Assembly (NCBI RefSeq): GCF_011044995.1
Contig: NZ_JAAKZW010000021.1
Coordinates: 1-55,597 of the forward strand
Origin: Streptomyces mesophilus
GTDB taxonomy: Bacteria > Actinomycetota > Actinomycetes > Streptomycetales > Streptomycetaceae
Length of the DNA stretch: 55,597 bases
Direction of reading: 5' to 3'
Shown here: piece by piece, positions 26,926-36,600 of the stretch
How positions within the stretch are numbered: position 1 is the first letter of the stretch
Layout: each line of letters starts with the position of its first letter
Position numbers and translations under genes: made by a program
Notes under the pieces: generated by a model
What the model was told of the DNA's origin: nothing
The model's input: only the letters and a program-made list of their open reading frames with translations
The model's database searches: none

Positions 26926-28185
26926 TCACAGCCGGTGCGCGGCCCCCACGGGAGTCGCACCACGCGTATCCAGGAGCAACTGGGCTTTCACCGCGAGGCC
27001 TTGGAGGTCGTACGTGCGGTGAGGCTGGAGGAGGAGGGTCAGGTCGGCGTCGGCGGCGGCCTCGTAGAGGGAGTCGGCGCGGGGGACGGGCCGGCCGAGG
27101 ATGCGCCAGTGCGGGATGTGCGGGTCGTGGTAGCTGATCGAGGCGCCCATCTGCATGAGGCGGGTGGCGATCTCCTCGGCAGGGGTGCCCTGTTGGTCCG
27201 CGATGTCCGGCTTGTAGGTCACGCCGAGGAGCAGGACGCGGGCGCCGCGGACCGACTTGCCGTGCTCGTTGAGGAGCGTGGCCGCGCGCTGGATGACGTA
27301 CTGGGGCATACGGCTGTTGATCTCCTGCGCGAGACCGGTCATCCGCAGCGGGTGGCCCGGGGTGCGCGCCGCGTGCGGGAGGTACGCGGGGTCGAGGGCG
27401 ACCGCGTGGCCGCCGACGCCGGGTCCCGGGCGGAAGGCCTGGAAGCCGAAGGGCTTGGTCTCGGCGCAGCGGATGACGTCCCACAGGTCCACGCCCAAGT
27501 CGTGGCAGAGCACGGCCATTTCGTTCATCAGGGCGATGTTGACGTGCCGGAAATTGGTTTCCAGGAGGTGGGTCGTCTCGGCCTCGCGGGGCCCTCGCGC
27601 CCGGACGACCTTGTCGGTGAGGCGGCCGTAGAAGGCCGCGGCCGACTCCGTGCAGGCGGGGGTCAGGCCGCCGATGACCTTCGGCGTATTGCCGTAACCG
27701 TGCGTGCGGTTGCCGGGGTCGAAGCGGCCGGGGGAGTACGCGAGGTGGAAGTCGCGGCCGGCGGTCAGACCCGAGCCCTCCTCCAGGAGGGGGCGCAGGA
27801 ATTCCTCGGTCGTGCCCGGGTAGGCGGGGGATTCGAGGATCACCGTGGTGTGCGGGCGCAGCCGGGCCGCCAGGGCCTGGGCGGCCTCGGCGACCTGGGT
27901 GAGGTCGGGTGTGCGGTCGGCGCCCAGGGGAGTGGGGGCGCAGATGACCGCGGTGCGGACCCGGCCGAGTTCGACCGGGTTGGTGGTGGTCCGGAAGCCC
28001 CCCGAGAGCATCCGGCGCAGATCGGCGGTGGTCAGGGCGCCCTCGTCGGCGGGCAGCCGGCCGGCGGCGAGCTCCGTGGTGTGACGCGGGTCGTAGGCGA
28101 CGGTCTCGATGCCTGCCGAGACGGCGGCCTGGGCGAGCGGAAGGCCGAGATGGCCGAGTCCTACGACGGCGAGATCCGCGGGCAT
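26926..28185 (-). CDS. Nucleotide-sugar dehydrogenase homologue with a degenerate active site
   Basis: A 419-residue protein of the UDP-Glc/GDP-Man/UDP-ManNAc dehydrogenase family. The NAD-binding loop VVGLGHLGLP is intact, as are DPGNRTHGYGNTPKVIGG, FRHVNIALMNEM, TKPFGF and GVTYKPDIAD. The catalytic residues are not: SPEREDPGN-type Glu is Gly153 (SPGRFDPGN), KLLEN is HLLETN (His206, Thr210), and the nucleophile in GGHCIPVDP is Ala261 (GGHAVALDP). The DxRESP Arg is also replaced (DQQGTP). It probably binds a nucleotide sugar or NAD without four-electron oxidation. The start at 28185 (MPADLAVVG) follows gggaagg. Divergent from glpD. Confidence 0.85.
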   Translation of the reverse strand: MPADLAVVGLGHLGLPLAQAAVSAGIETVAYDPRHTTELAAGRLPADEGALTTADLRRMLSGGFRTTTNPVELGRVRTAVICAPTPLGADRTPDLTQVAEAAQALAARLRPHTTVILESPAYPGTTEEFLRPLLEEGSGLTAGRDFHLAYSPGRFDPGNRTHGYGNTPKVIGGLTPACTESAAAFYGRLTDKVVRARGPREAETTHLLETNFRHVNIALMNEMAVLCHDLGVDLWDVIRCAETKPFGFQAFRPGPGVGGHAVALDPAYLPHAARTPGHPLRMTGLAQEINSRMPQYVIQRAATLLNEHGKSVRGARVLLLGVTYKPDIADQQGTPAEEIATRLMQMGASISYHDPHIPHWRILGRPVPRADSLYEAAADADLTLLLQPHRTYDLQGLAVKAQLLLDTRGATPVGAAHRL

Positions 28186-28251
28186 GGCGAAAACCTTCCC
28201 TCTAACCGGGACGGGCGGGACGCGCAAGCCGGGTGGACAAAACGGCTGAGC

Positions 28252-28295
28252 GCAATGTCAGGTTAGGGGTAAATATGACCGATATGACGCATTGC
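28252..28295. promoter_or_regulatory. Repeat-rich operator candidate between the dehydrogenase homologue and glpD
   Basis: GCAATGTCA (28252-28260) faces TGACGCATTGC (28285-28295) as an imperfect inverted repeat, and inside it ATATGAC occurs twice as a direct repeat at 28273 and 28282, nine bases apart. The block is AT-rich compared with its flanks and lies in the 247-bp divergent gap. It could be an operator for glpD, the dehydrogenase gene or both. Confidence 0.4.
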
Positions 28296-28432
28296 AGGTC
28301 GGCTATGTCCCGAGTGTCGGCTCTCAGGGCGGCTCGCCCGGAAAGTCGCACGACGCGTGGTGGCTGAAGACCTGGACTGCGGACAGAATCGACGGTGTGA
28401 GCCCGACCACACGGGGGCGACGGGAGGCAGCA

Positions 28433-30139
28433 GTGAGGACAGCGACACTGGGACCGGCCGAGCGGGCCGAGGCCCTCGCGGCGATGGCCGAGCGGGAACT
28501 GGACGTACTGGTGGTGGGCGCCGGCGTGGTCGGCGCGGGGACGGCGCTCGACGCCGTCACCCGGGGCCTGTCGACAGGGCTCGTGGAGGCGCGCGACTGG
28601 GCCTCGGGCACGTCGAGCCGCTCCAGCAAACTGATCCACGGAGGCCTGCGCTATCTGGAGATGCTGGACTTCGCGCTCGTACGGGAGGCGCTCAAGGAGC
28701 GCGGGCTGCTGCTCGAACGGCTCGCGCCGCATCTGGTGAAGCCGGTGCCGTTCCTCTATCCGCTGCAGGGCAAGGGCTGGGAGCGGCTGTACGCGGGGTC
28801 CGGGGTCGCGCTGTACGACGCGATGTCGATGGCGAAGAGCCATGGCCGGGGGCTGCCGATGCACCGGCATCTGTCGCGGCGTCATGCGCTGCGCGTCGCG
28901 CCCTGCTTGAAGAAGGACGCGCTGGTGGGGGCGTTGCAGTACTACGACGCGCAGATGGATGACGCCCGGTATGTGGCGACGCTCGTGCGGACCGCCGCCT
29001 CGTACGGCGCGCTGGCCGCCAACCGTGCGCGGGTGACCGGGTTCCTGCGCGAGGGCGAGCGGGTCGTCGGGGCGCGGGTGCAGGACGTCGAGGGCGGTGG
29101 CGAGTACGAGATCAGGGCGCGGCAGATCGTCAACGCGACCGGGGTGTGGACGGACGACACCCAGGCCATGGTCGGTGAGCGCGGGCAGTTCCACGTGCGG
29201 GCGTCCAAGGGCATCCATCTGGTCGTGCCGAAGGACCGGATCAATTCGAGTACGGGGCTGATCCTCCGTACCGAGAAGAGCGTGCTCTTCGTGATCCCCT
29301 GGGGGCGGCACTGGATCGTCGGGACCACCGACACCAAGTGGGATCTGGACAAGGCGCATCCGGCGGCGTCCAGCGCGGACATCGACTATCTGCTCGAGCA
29401 TGTGAACTCGGTGCTCGGGGTGCCGCTGACGAGGGATGACGTACAGGGTGTGTACGCGGGCCTGCGGCCGCTGCTCGCCGGGGAGTCGGACGCGACCAGC
29501 AAGCTGTCGCGCGAGCACACCGTGGCGCATCCGGTGCCGGGGCTCGTGGTCGTCGCGGGCGGCAAGTACACGACGTACCGCGTGATGGCGAAGGACGCCG
29601 TGGACGAGGCGGTGCACGCGCTCGACCAGCGGGTGGCCGAATGCGTCACCGAGGACATTCCGCTGCTCGGCGCCGAGGGGTACAAGGCGCTGTGGAACGC
29701 GCGGGCGCGGATCGCGCAGCGGACCGGGCTCCATGTGGTGCGCGTGGAGCACCTGTTGAACCGGTACGGGGCGCTCACCGAGGAGCTCCTCGACCTCATC
29801 GCGCGTGATACCTCGCTCGCCGAGCCGCTCACGGGTGCGGACGACTATCTGCGCGCCGAAGTGGTGTACGCGGCCTCGCACGAGGGGGCGCGGCATCTCG
29901 ACGACGTCCTGACGCGGCGTACGCGGATCTCCATCGAGACCTTCGACCGGGGCACGCGCAGCGCGCGGGAGTGCGCGGAGCTGATGGCCAAGGTCCTCGG
30001 CTGGGACAAGGACCAGATCGAGCGCGAGGTCGAGCACTACGAGAAGCGGGTGGAGGCGGAGCGGGAGTCGCAGCTGCAGCCGGACGATCTGACGGCGGAC
30101 GCGGCGCGGTTGGGGGCGCCGGACATCGCGCCGCTGTAG
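28433..30139 (+). CDS. glpD: Aerobic glycerol-3-phosphate dehydrogenase
   Basis: A 568-residue FAD enzyme that oxidises sn-glycerol-3-phosphate to dihydroxyacetone phosphate and passes electrons to the membrane quinone pool. The FAD loop is LVVGAGVVGAGTALDAVTRG, followed by the family signature SSKLIHGGLRYLE, and GGKYTTYRVMAKDAVD in the substrate domain. The C-terminal DAO_C domain starts near residue 425. The GTG at 28433 has an ideal gggaggcagca ribosome site; the longer frame to 28292 covers promoter sequence. The length equals that of other Streptomyces GlpD. It ends 5 nt before the convergent gene. Confidence 0.95.
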   Translation: MRTATLGPAERAEALAAMAERELDVLVVGAGVVGAGTALDAVTRGLSTGLVEARDWASGTSSRSSKLIHGGLRYLEMLDFALVREALKERGLLLERLAPHLVKPVPFLYPLQGKGWERLYAGSGVALYDAMSMAKSHGRGLPMHRHLSRRHALRVAPCLKKDALVGALQYYDAQMDDARYVATLVRTAASYGALAANRARVTGFLREGERVVGARVQDVEGGGEYEIRARQIVNATGVWTDDTQAMVGERGQFHVRASKGIHLVVPKDRINSSTGLILRTEKSVLFVIPWGRHWIVGTTDTKWDLDKAHPAASSADIDYLLEHVNSVLGVPLTRDDVQGVYAGLRPLLAGESDATSKLSREHTVAHPVPGLVVVAGGKYTTYRVMAKDAVDEAVHALDQRVAECVTEDIPLLGAEGYKALWNARARIAQRTGLHVVRVEHLLNRYGALTEELLDLIARDTSLAEPLTGADDYLRAEVVYAASHEGARHLDDVLTRRTRISIETFDRGTRSARECAELMAKVLGWDKDQIEREVEHYEKRVEAERESQLQPDDLTADAARLGAPDIAPL

Positions 30140-30144
30140 GGCGG

Positions 30145-31446
30145 TCAGGAGGGTTCGGTCGGGCGGCCCGGGCTGCGCCGCCCGCAGAACTCCAGCTCCA
30201 GGATGTCGTCCTGCGGACCGAGGGCGAGATCGCCGTCCGCGTTCACGAACAGCGTCACCGCATGACCGCCGCCTTCCGCGGCCACGGTCAGGACTTGGGT
30301 GCCGGCGATGATGCTGCTGCGTGCGTACAGGGGCGCCTTGCAGGAGACCTCCCACGGTGTGAGGCCGACGCCCTCGTGCCCGAGGCCGTCGGAGGTGTCG
30401 AGCATGCGGGCCAGTTGGGGTTTCGGCAGCACCCGGCCGCCGAGGAGCGCGGAGTAGAACCGGTTGAGGTCGTCGAGCGTACTGATCAGTTGGCCGCCCG
30501 CGCCCAGGCCGGACGGGTCGAGCTCCGTACGGTCGGTCAGGCCACCGGGCGTGCCCGAGTAGGCCGAGCCGTGCGGTGCGGGCAGGGTGCGGCGGGCGCC
30601 GGGGAACGAGGTACCGGTGAGTTTCAGCGGGTCGATGAGGCGGCGCTCGACCTCGGCGGCGTAGGAGCGTCCGGTCAGTTTCTCGATGACCATGCCGAGA
30701 ACCACGTAGTGCGTGTGCGCATGGCGGTACGAGGCGCCGGGCCGGATCGAGTCCGTCGGGTGTGCCAGGCCCAGGCGGACCAGGTCGGCCGGTGCCAGAC
30801 GGCGGTCGAAGGCGCGGTACGGGCTGTCGGGGTCCTCCATGTAGGGGTGCAACCCGGCGGTGTGGACGAGCAGATGGAGCAGGGTGATCCGGCGTCCGTC
30901 GTGGCCGTTGCCGCCCAGCAGGCCGGGCAGGTGGGCCTCCACCGGGTCGGACAGCCGCAGCCTGCCCTCGGCCGCGAGCTGCAGGATCACGACGGCGAGG
31001 AACGTCTCGGTCAGTTCGCCGATCCGGAAGTGATCCTCGCGGCGCGGCGGCCGTGCGCTGCCGAGCGTGGCCCGGCCCGCGGCGCCGAACCAGCTCATCC
31101 CGCCCTCGCGCGTGACGAGGGCGGCCGCGCCGGGGACCCTGCTCAGCTCGACCAGTTCGACGAGGATGCTCTGCGGTCCGAAGTCGTACGCGGGTCCCGG
31201 GCTTGCTGTGACGGAGGGGGCGGGTGAGGGAACCGTCGGCCGGTCGGCTGCGTCGCAGCCCGTGAGGGTGGCGGCCAGGAGGGCCCCGACGGCCACAAAG
31301 ACCGCCGGCCCCGGTGTCGTCGCCGTCCTCCGGGTACTCGTACGGGGTGGTGGGGCATCGGCCGGTACCGTACGGACGTCGAAGGCCGCCGGCGCCGTAC
31401 GGAGGTCAGGGGCCGCGGCCGCTGGGCGCGCGTCGTCGTCGGTCAT
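30145..31446 (-). CDS. Beta-lactamase-fold lipoprotein lacking the SxxK catalytic motif
   Basis: A 433-residue protein of the class C beta-lactamase / DD-carboxypeptidase fold. After a 45-residue Ala/Pro/Arg-rich lead comes a hydrophobic stretch and a lipobox LTGC (Cys64). The fold is marked by FRIG.LT.TFLAVVILQLAAEGRLRLSD, LLHLLVHTAGLHPY, and HYVVLGMVIEKLTGRSY. At the catalytic SxxK position the sequence is ELTE (Glu144-Glu147), and the YxN motif reads YRH (240-242). It cannot be a standard serine hydrolase and may be a wall- or ligand-binding protein. It is divergent from the first kinase gene. The N-terminal lead before the lipobox is longer than usual. Confidence 0.82.
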   Translation of the reverse strand: MTDDDARPAAAAPDLRTAPAAFDVRTVPADAPPPRTSTRRTATTPGPAVFVAVGALLAATLTGCDAADRPTVPSPAPSVTASPGPAYDFGPQSILVELVELSRVPGAAALVTREGGMSWFGAAGRATLGSARPPRREDHFRIGELTETFLAVVILQLAAEGRLRLSDPVEAHLPGLLGGNGHDGRRITLLHLLVHTAGLHPYMEDPDSPYRAFDRRLAPADLVRLGLAHPTDSIRPGASYRHAHTHYVVLGMVIEKLTGRSYAAEVERRLIDPLKLTGTSFPGARRTLPAPHGSAYSGTPGGLTDRTELDPSGLGAGGQLISTLDDLNRFYSALLGGRVLPKPQLARMLDTSDGLGHEGVGLTPWEVSCKAPLYARSSIIAGTQVLTVAAEGGGHAVTLFVNADGDLALGPQDDILELEFCGRRSPGRPTEPS

Positions 31447-31587
31447 GGCGGTCCCCCGTTCCGTACTGCCATGGTGGCCCGGAGCCGGGCGTTCCTCCAG
31501 GCGTGGGGCGGACCCGGGACTTCCGCGGTGGCCGGCATGAGAGACAATGGACGCTCTGCCAGGGCGGGTTGATTGCAGAGGGGACGC

Positions 31588-33453
31588 ATGTCGGAGGCTG
31601 AGCGGCCGGAGCAGGCTCGTCGGGACGAGGCACCTCGCCGCGACCAGCAGGCCGGCCGGGACGAGGAAGCCCGCCACGAGCAGGAGGCGCGGCTGATCGC
31701 CGGGCGGTACCGGCTCGGCGATGTGCTCGGCAAGGGCGGCATGGGCACCGTCTGGCGGGCGACCGACGAGACGCTCGGTCGTACCGTCGCGGTCAAGGAA
31801 CTGCGCTTTCCGTCCAGTATCGACGAGGACGAGAAGCGCAGACTCATCACCCGGACCCTGCGCGAGGCCAAGGCCATCGCCCGGATCCGTGACCATGGCG
31901 CGGTCACCGTCTTCGACGTGGTGGACGAGGACGACCGGCCGTGGATCGTCATGGAGCTGATCGAGGGCAAGTCCCTCGCCGAGGTCATCCGCGAGGACGG
32001 CCGGCTCACCCCGAAGCGCGCCGCCGAGGTCGGTCTCGCGGTCCTCGACGTGCTGCGTTCCGCGCACCGCCAGGGCATCCTGCACCGCGATGTGAAGCCG
32101 TCCAACGTACTGATCGCGGACGACGGCCGGGTGGTCCTGACGGACTTCGGCATCGCGCAGGTCGAGGGCGATCCGTCCATCACCTCGACCGGCATGCTCG
32201 TCGGCGCGCCCTCGTACATCTCGCCCGAGCGCGCCCGTGGCCACAAGCCGGGACCCGCGGCCGACCTCTGGTCGCTCGGCGGTCTGCTGTACGCGGCGGT
32301 GGAGGGCACCCCGCCGTACGACAAGGGGTCGGCGATCGCCACGCTCACCGCGGTGATGACCGAGCCGCTCGAGACGCCGCAGCATGCCGGCAACCTCGAC
32401 AAGGTGCTGTACGGGCTCCTGGAGAAGGACCCGGAGAAGCGGCTCGACGACGCGGGGACGCGGGCGCTGCTGCTCGATGTGGTCCACACTCCGGAGCCGG
32501 TGGCCGAGAAGCCGGAGCCGCCTGCCTCCGAGCAGACCAAGGTCGTGCCGCTGCCCGGGGATCCGGAGCGTCCGGCGGCGGGGGCCGGTGGGGCCGCGGC
32601 GGTGGCCACGGATGCCGGGTTGGCGCAGACCGCCAACGCCTCGGCGCCCGGCGGGGGTTCGCCCGGTGGCGCCACGCCCCCGCCGCGGACCCCGCTCGGT
32701 GACCGCGTCCCGAAGCGTACGCAGCTGATCGTGGCCGTCCTCGTGGCGCTCGCGGTGCTCGGCACCGCCATCGGCTTCGCGCTCAGCGGCGGGGGCGACA
32801 CGGGCGGCGGGCGCGACGAGAGCTCCGCGAGCGCCGGCACCGACGGAGGGTCCGGGAAGGACGACTCCAAGAACGGTGACGGCAAGGACACGGGCAAGGA
32901 CCCGGACAAGGAAGACCAGGGCGACAAGAGTACGGATCCGGGGGACGGTTCCGGGTCCGGCACGGGTGAGGGTGACGGCCAGGACCCGGGCGGGCTGCCG
33001 GCCGGGTACCGGGAAGTGACCGACGGGCAGTTCAAGTTCTCGATGGCGATGCCCGAGAAGTTCCACCGCACCGGCACCGCCGGGCAGAACTCCGGCGCGA
33101 TCTACAGCGCGAACGGCGGATTCCCGCGGGTCCAGGTCGACTTCAACCCCCGGCCCGGCGACGACGCCGTGGCCGCCTGGCGCTCACTGCTTCCCGCGAT
33201 ACGCGGCGCCAGCACGAACTTCAAGCTGCTCGGCATCCACCAGGTCGACTACAAGGGCTACCCGACCGTCTCCGACTGGGAGTTCGAGCGCGATCACAAC
33301 GGTCAGCGGACCCGCGTGCTCAACCGCGGCTTCAAGGTCGACGACACCCACGGCTACGCGATCATGATCACCTGCAAGGCGTCCGAGTGGGACGGCAAGG
33401 AGTGCCGGACGCTGCGCAAGACGGCCTTCGACACCTTCGAGCCGCGCGACTGA
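31588..33453 (+). CDS. Ser/Thr protein kinase, PknB-like receptor (kinase 1 of 4)
   Basis: A 621-residue membrane kinase. Residues 1-36 are highly charged; the kinase domain covers about 39-300 with glycine loop GKGGMGTVW, Lys70 (VAVKE), HRDVKPSN (Asp168) and DFG (Asp186), so it should be active. A Pro/Ala linker, one membrane helix (about 379-400), a Gly/Asp/Lys-rich spacer and a 130-residue external domain beginning LPAGYREV follow. The external domain has no PASTA repeats. The ATG at 31588 follows gaggggacgc. It is the first of four kinase-type genes on the same strand. Confidence 0.93.
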   Translation: MSEAERPEQARRDEAPRRDQQAGRDEEARHEQEARLIAGRYRLGDVLGKGGMGTVWRATDETLGRTVAVKELRFPSSIDEDEKRRLITRTLREAKAIARIRDHGAVTVFDVVDEDDRPWIVMELIEGKSLAEVIREDGRLTPKRAAEVGLAVLDVLRSAHRQGILHRDVKPSNVLIADDGRVVLTDFGIAQVEGDPSITSTGMLVGAPSYISPERARGHKPGPAADLWSLGGLLYAAVEGTPPYDKGSAIATLTAVMTEPLETPQHAGNLDKVLYGLLEKDPEKRLDDAGTRALLLDVVHTPEPVAEKPEPPASEQTKVVPLPGDPERPAAGAGGAAAVATDAGLAQTANASAPGGGSPGGATPPPRTPLGDRVPKRTQLIVAVLVALAVLGTAIGFALSGGGDTGGGRDESSASAGTDGGSGKDDSKNGDGKDTGKDPDKEDQGDKSTDPGDGSGSGTGEGDGQDPGGLPAGYREVTDGQFKFSMAMPEKFHRTGTAGQNSGAIYSANGGFPRVQVDFNPRPGDDAVAAWRSLLPAIRGASTNFKLLGIHQVDYKGYPTVSDWEFERDHNGQRTRVLNRGFKVDDTHGYAIMITCKASEWDGKECRTLRKTAFDTFEPRD

Positions 33454-33650
33454 ACGGATCCGTGGCGGACCGGTCCCGGCGGGTTGGCGAGACCTGCCGC
33501 GTACGCCGCTTCGGCCACGTATCGTGAGAGCCCGCGGACCGTACGCAGCCGCAATGTGCCGGGTTTCGACGGGACTTGACGGTTTTCTGCCGGGTTGATG
33601 GCGGTGCGCGGGGCAGGGATTCGAGGTGCGCGCGTTGACGGGGAGGCGAC

Positions 33651-36600
33651 GTGGACGACTATGCGGGACGGGTACTCGCCGACCGCTACCGCCTGCCGTT
33701 GCCGCCGTCGGACGCCTACGAGTTCGCGGAGACGCGCGCCTTCGACACGTACAGCGGGCAGGAAGTGCTCGTACGGCAGGTGCCGTTGCCCGAGGTCGTC
33801 GAGGCCGAGGTGCTCGACGAACCGGGACCGGCCGAGCCGCAGCGGCGGCCCGCGGGGCGCACCTCCCGTAACCCTCGCAACTCCCGTACGACCAGGGCGC
33901 CCAGCGATCCCGCCGTGCGCCGGGCGATCGAGGCCGCCGAGGCGGCGGCCCGGATACCCGACCATCCCCGGCTCGACCAGGTCTTCGACGTCTTCGCCGA
34001 GGGCGGCTCGCTGTGGATCGTCAGCGAGGTCGTGGCCGCGCGGCCGCTTGCCGCGCTGCTCGCCGAGCGGCCGCTGAGTCCGTACCGCGCGGCCGAGGTG
34101 GCCTCCGATGTGCTCACCGCGCTGCGCGCGCTGCATGCGCACGGCTGGGTGCACCGCAACATCACCGTGCGCACCGTCCTCGTCTGCGACGACGGCCGGG
34201 TGATGCTCACCGGGCTCGCGGCGGGCGCGGCCGAGGAGGCCCTGTGCGGGTACGACCCGGTGCCGGACGTCGGCGGCGGGTTCGACGGGCGGGCCATGGG
34301 CGGAACGGCTTCGGGAGCGGTGCCCGCGGCAGCTGCTCCGGGGGCCCTGCCCCCGGCGCCGGGAGGTGGCGGGCAGTCGCCGGGCCGCGGGGAGCGGGGC
34401 GCGTCGCCCGCACCGGCCGCGGGCGGCGGGCCCGGCGGCACGGCGGCCAACGGATCGGATACGAGGGCGACTTCGGGCGCCTCGCAGCAGCCCGCGCCCC
34501 GTGCGCGGGCCGCGCTGCCCGCCGGTGACGTACGGGCCGCGCGGGCCGGAGCGATCGCCGCCTACCGCGCCGGTGTGCGGTCCGCGGCGGCGGCCAGGGC
34601 CCTGCCGCCGGGCGCGGATGCCGCGCGAGGAGCGGGCCAGGGCGAGTCGGACCGTGGCGTACGGGACGGGGAGGCGCTGCAGGGGACGACCCGGCAGGAC
34701 CCGGGGACCCCGCCCGGCCGGATAGCGGACCCGTACGGAGTGGCGGGCCGCCCCGGAACGCGACAGCCCGAGGTACGGCATCTGTCGGCGGGAAGGGCGG
34801 CGCAGGGCGGACGGGAGACGGGACCGGCGGCGCAGAGCGGGCGGGAGACGGGACCGGGAACGGACGCCGGCGGGCCGTCGTCCGGCGTCGGCTGGCACGG
34901 GGCGGGCAGGCGGATCCCGGGGCAGGGGTCCGGGAGCGGCGCCGAAGCGGCCGGCGGCGCGGGTGCCGCAATCGAGGCCGGTGGTGAACTCGAGGCCCAC
35001 GGCACGGGAACGGGCGCCCTCGCTGACGAACTCACCGCCGCCGACGGCCCGTACGGCCGAAGGGCCGCCGAAGGCCTCCCGCGCTACAAGGACCAGATCA
35101 CGCCGCCCGGCAGCATCCCGGAGCCGGTCGCCGGGCCCTCCGCGGACCCCGCCGGGCCGGAAGGATCCGAAGGGCCCGCCCGCTGGGACGAGTTGGCCGG
35201 TGTGAGCCAAAGCGCGCACCGCAACCCCGCCACACCTCTCGCACTCGAACGCGCACGGCAGGCCCGGATGACCGTGGTCGGCGCCGTCACCGAGCGCTGG
35301 GCGCCCGAGCAGGCCGGGCCCGTGCACGAGAACTGGCAGCTGGCCGCGCCCGTCGGCCCGGCCACCGATCTGTGGGCGCTCGGTGCGCTGCTCTTCCGCG
35401 CGGTGCAGGGGCATGCGCCCTACCCCGAGGACAGCACGTACGAACTCGTCCAGCTGGTCTGTGCGGAGCCGCCCGCGTTCGCCGAGGAGTGCGGGCCGCT
35501 GCGGCCCGTCGTCGAGTCGCTGCTTCGCCAGGACCCCACCGAACGGCCCGACTTCGAGGAGCTGCGGGGCTGGCTGCGCTCGCTCGTACGGTCGGCGCCC
35601 GAGCCCGAGGCCGGCGAGGACGTCGTACCGGCGCCCGCGTACGACCGCAGCCGGCTGCCCGTCGTACGGCGCCGTGGAGAGCTGGTCCGCAAGCGGCGCG
35701 GCGAGCGCGGCCGGCGCGGGGAGAGCGGCTCGCCGGGGCACGGCCGGCACAAGAAGGGCAAGCGCCGGCGCAACGTACCCGAGAAGCAGCAGCGCGCCCT
35801 GGCCGCGGAGGTGCGGGCGCCCGAACGGCCCGGGCGCGAGCGCATGTCGCCCTCCGCGGAGAAGTGGGAGCGTCAGCAGCAGCGCCAGATGCGGCAGATG
35901 AGCCGGCGGCCGCAGGGCAGTGGCAGTGGCAGTCCGAGACGGCTCGGCCGGCTGATCCTGATCCTCGTCCTGCTCGGACTCGCGGCGGCGGTGGCGTACG
36001 CGATGGTCTTCATGCCCAAGGAGGACACCGGCGACCGGGGCGCGGGCTCGGACGACCGCAAGGACCAGGCGGGATCAGTGAGTTCCGCGCCCGAGAACCC
36101 GGGGAAGACGAGCCCCGACGGCGACGACAAGAAGCCGGACGACGGGAAGAAGCCGAGCAAGACACCGCCGAAGGAGACCAAGGCGCCGCCGGAGAAGGAC
36201 AACGGCGACCTGCCGCAGGGCTTCGTGCTCCGCAAGGACCTCGAAGGCTTCCAGCTCGCGGTCGCCTCCGGCTGGGACCGGGCGCCGGCCAACGGCCGCG
36301 GACAAGTCGTCTACGCCAAGGGCGCCTTCTCCCTCACCGTCGTCCCCGGCCGGGACAGCACCGCGGACTACGGCGACGACCCCCTCGCCTACCAGCGTGA
36401 GGACGAGCGCGAACTGCAGCCGTTCCGCGACTCGACCTGGGCCACGTCCGGCGGCCTGCGGCAGGTCGAGGTCGGACAGCAGAAGCGCGCCGAGGGCCAG
36501 TTCACCTGGGACGAGGGCGATAAGAAGGTGTACGTGCGCAATGCGGCGATCGTCATCGACGGCGCGTACCACATCGTCCTGGTCAAGGGGCCCGAGTCCG

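Noticed and set aside
28202..30355. 717-residue minus-strand frame over glpD
   Set aside because: It is the antisense shadow of glpD, whose own frame has full family motifs.
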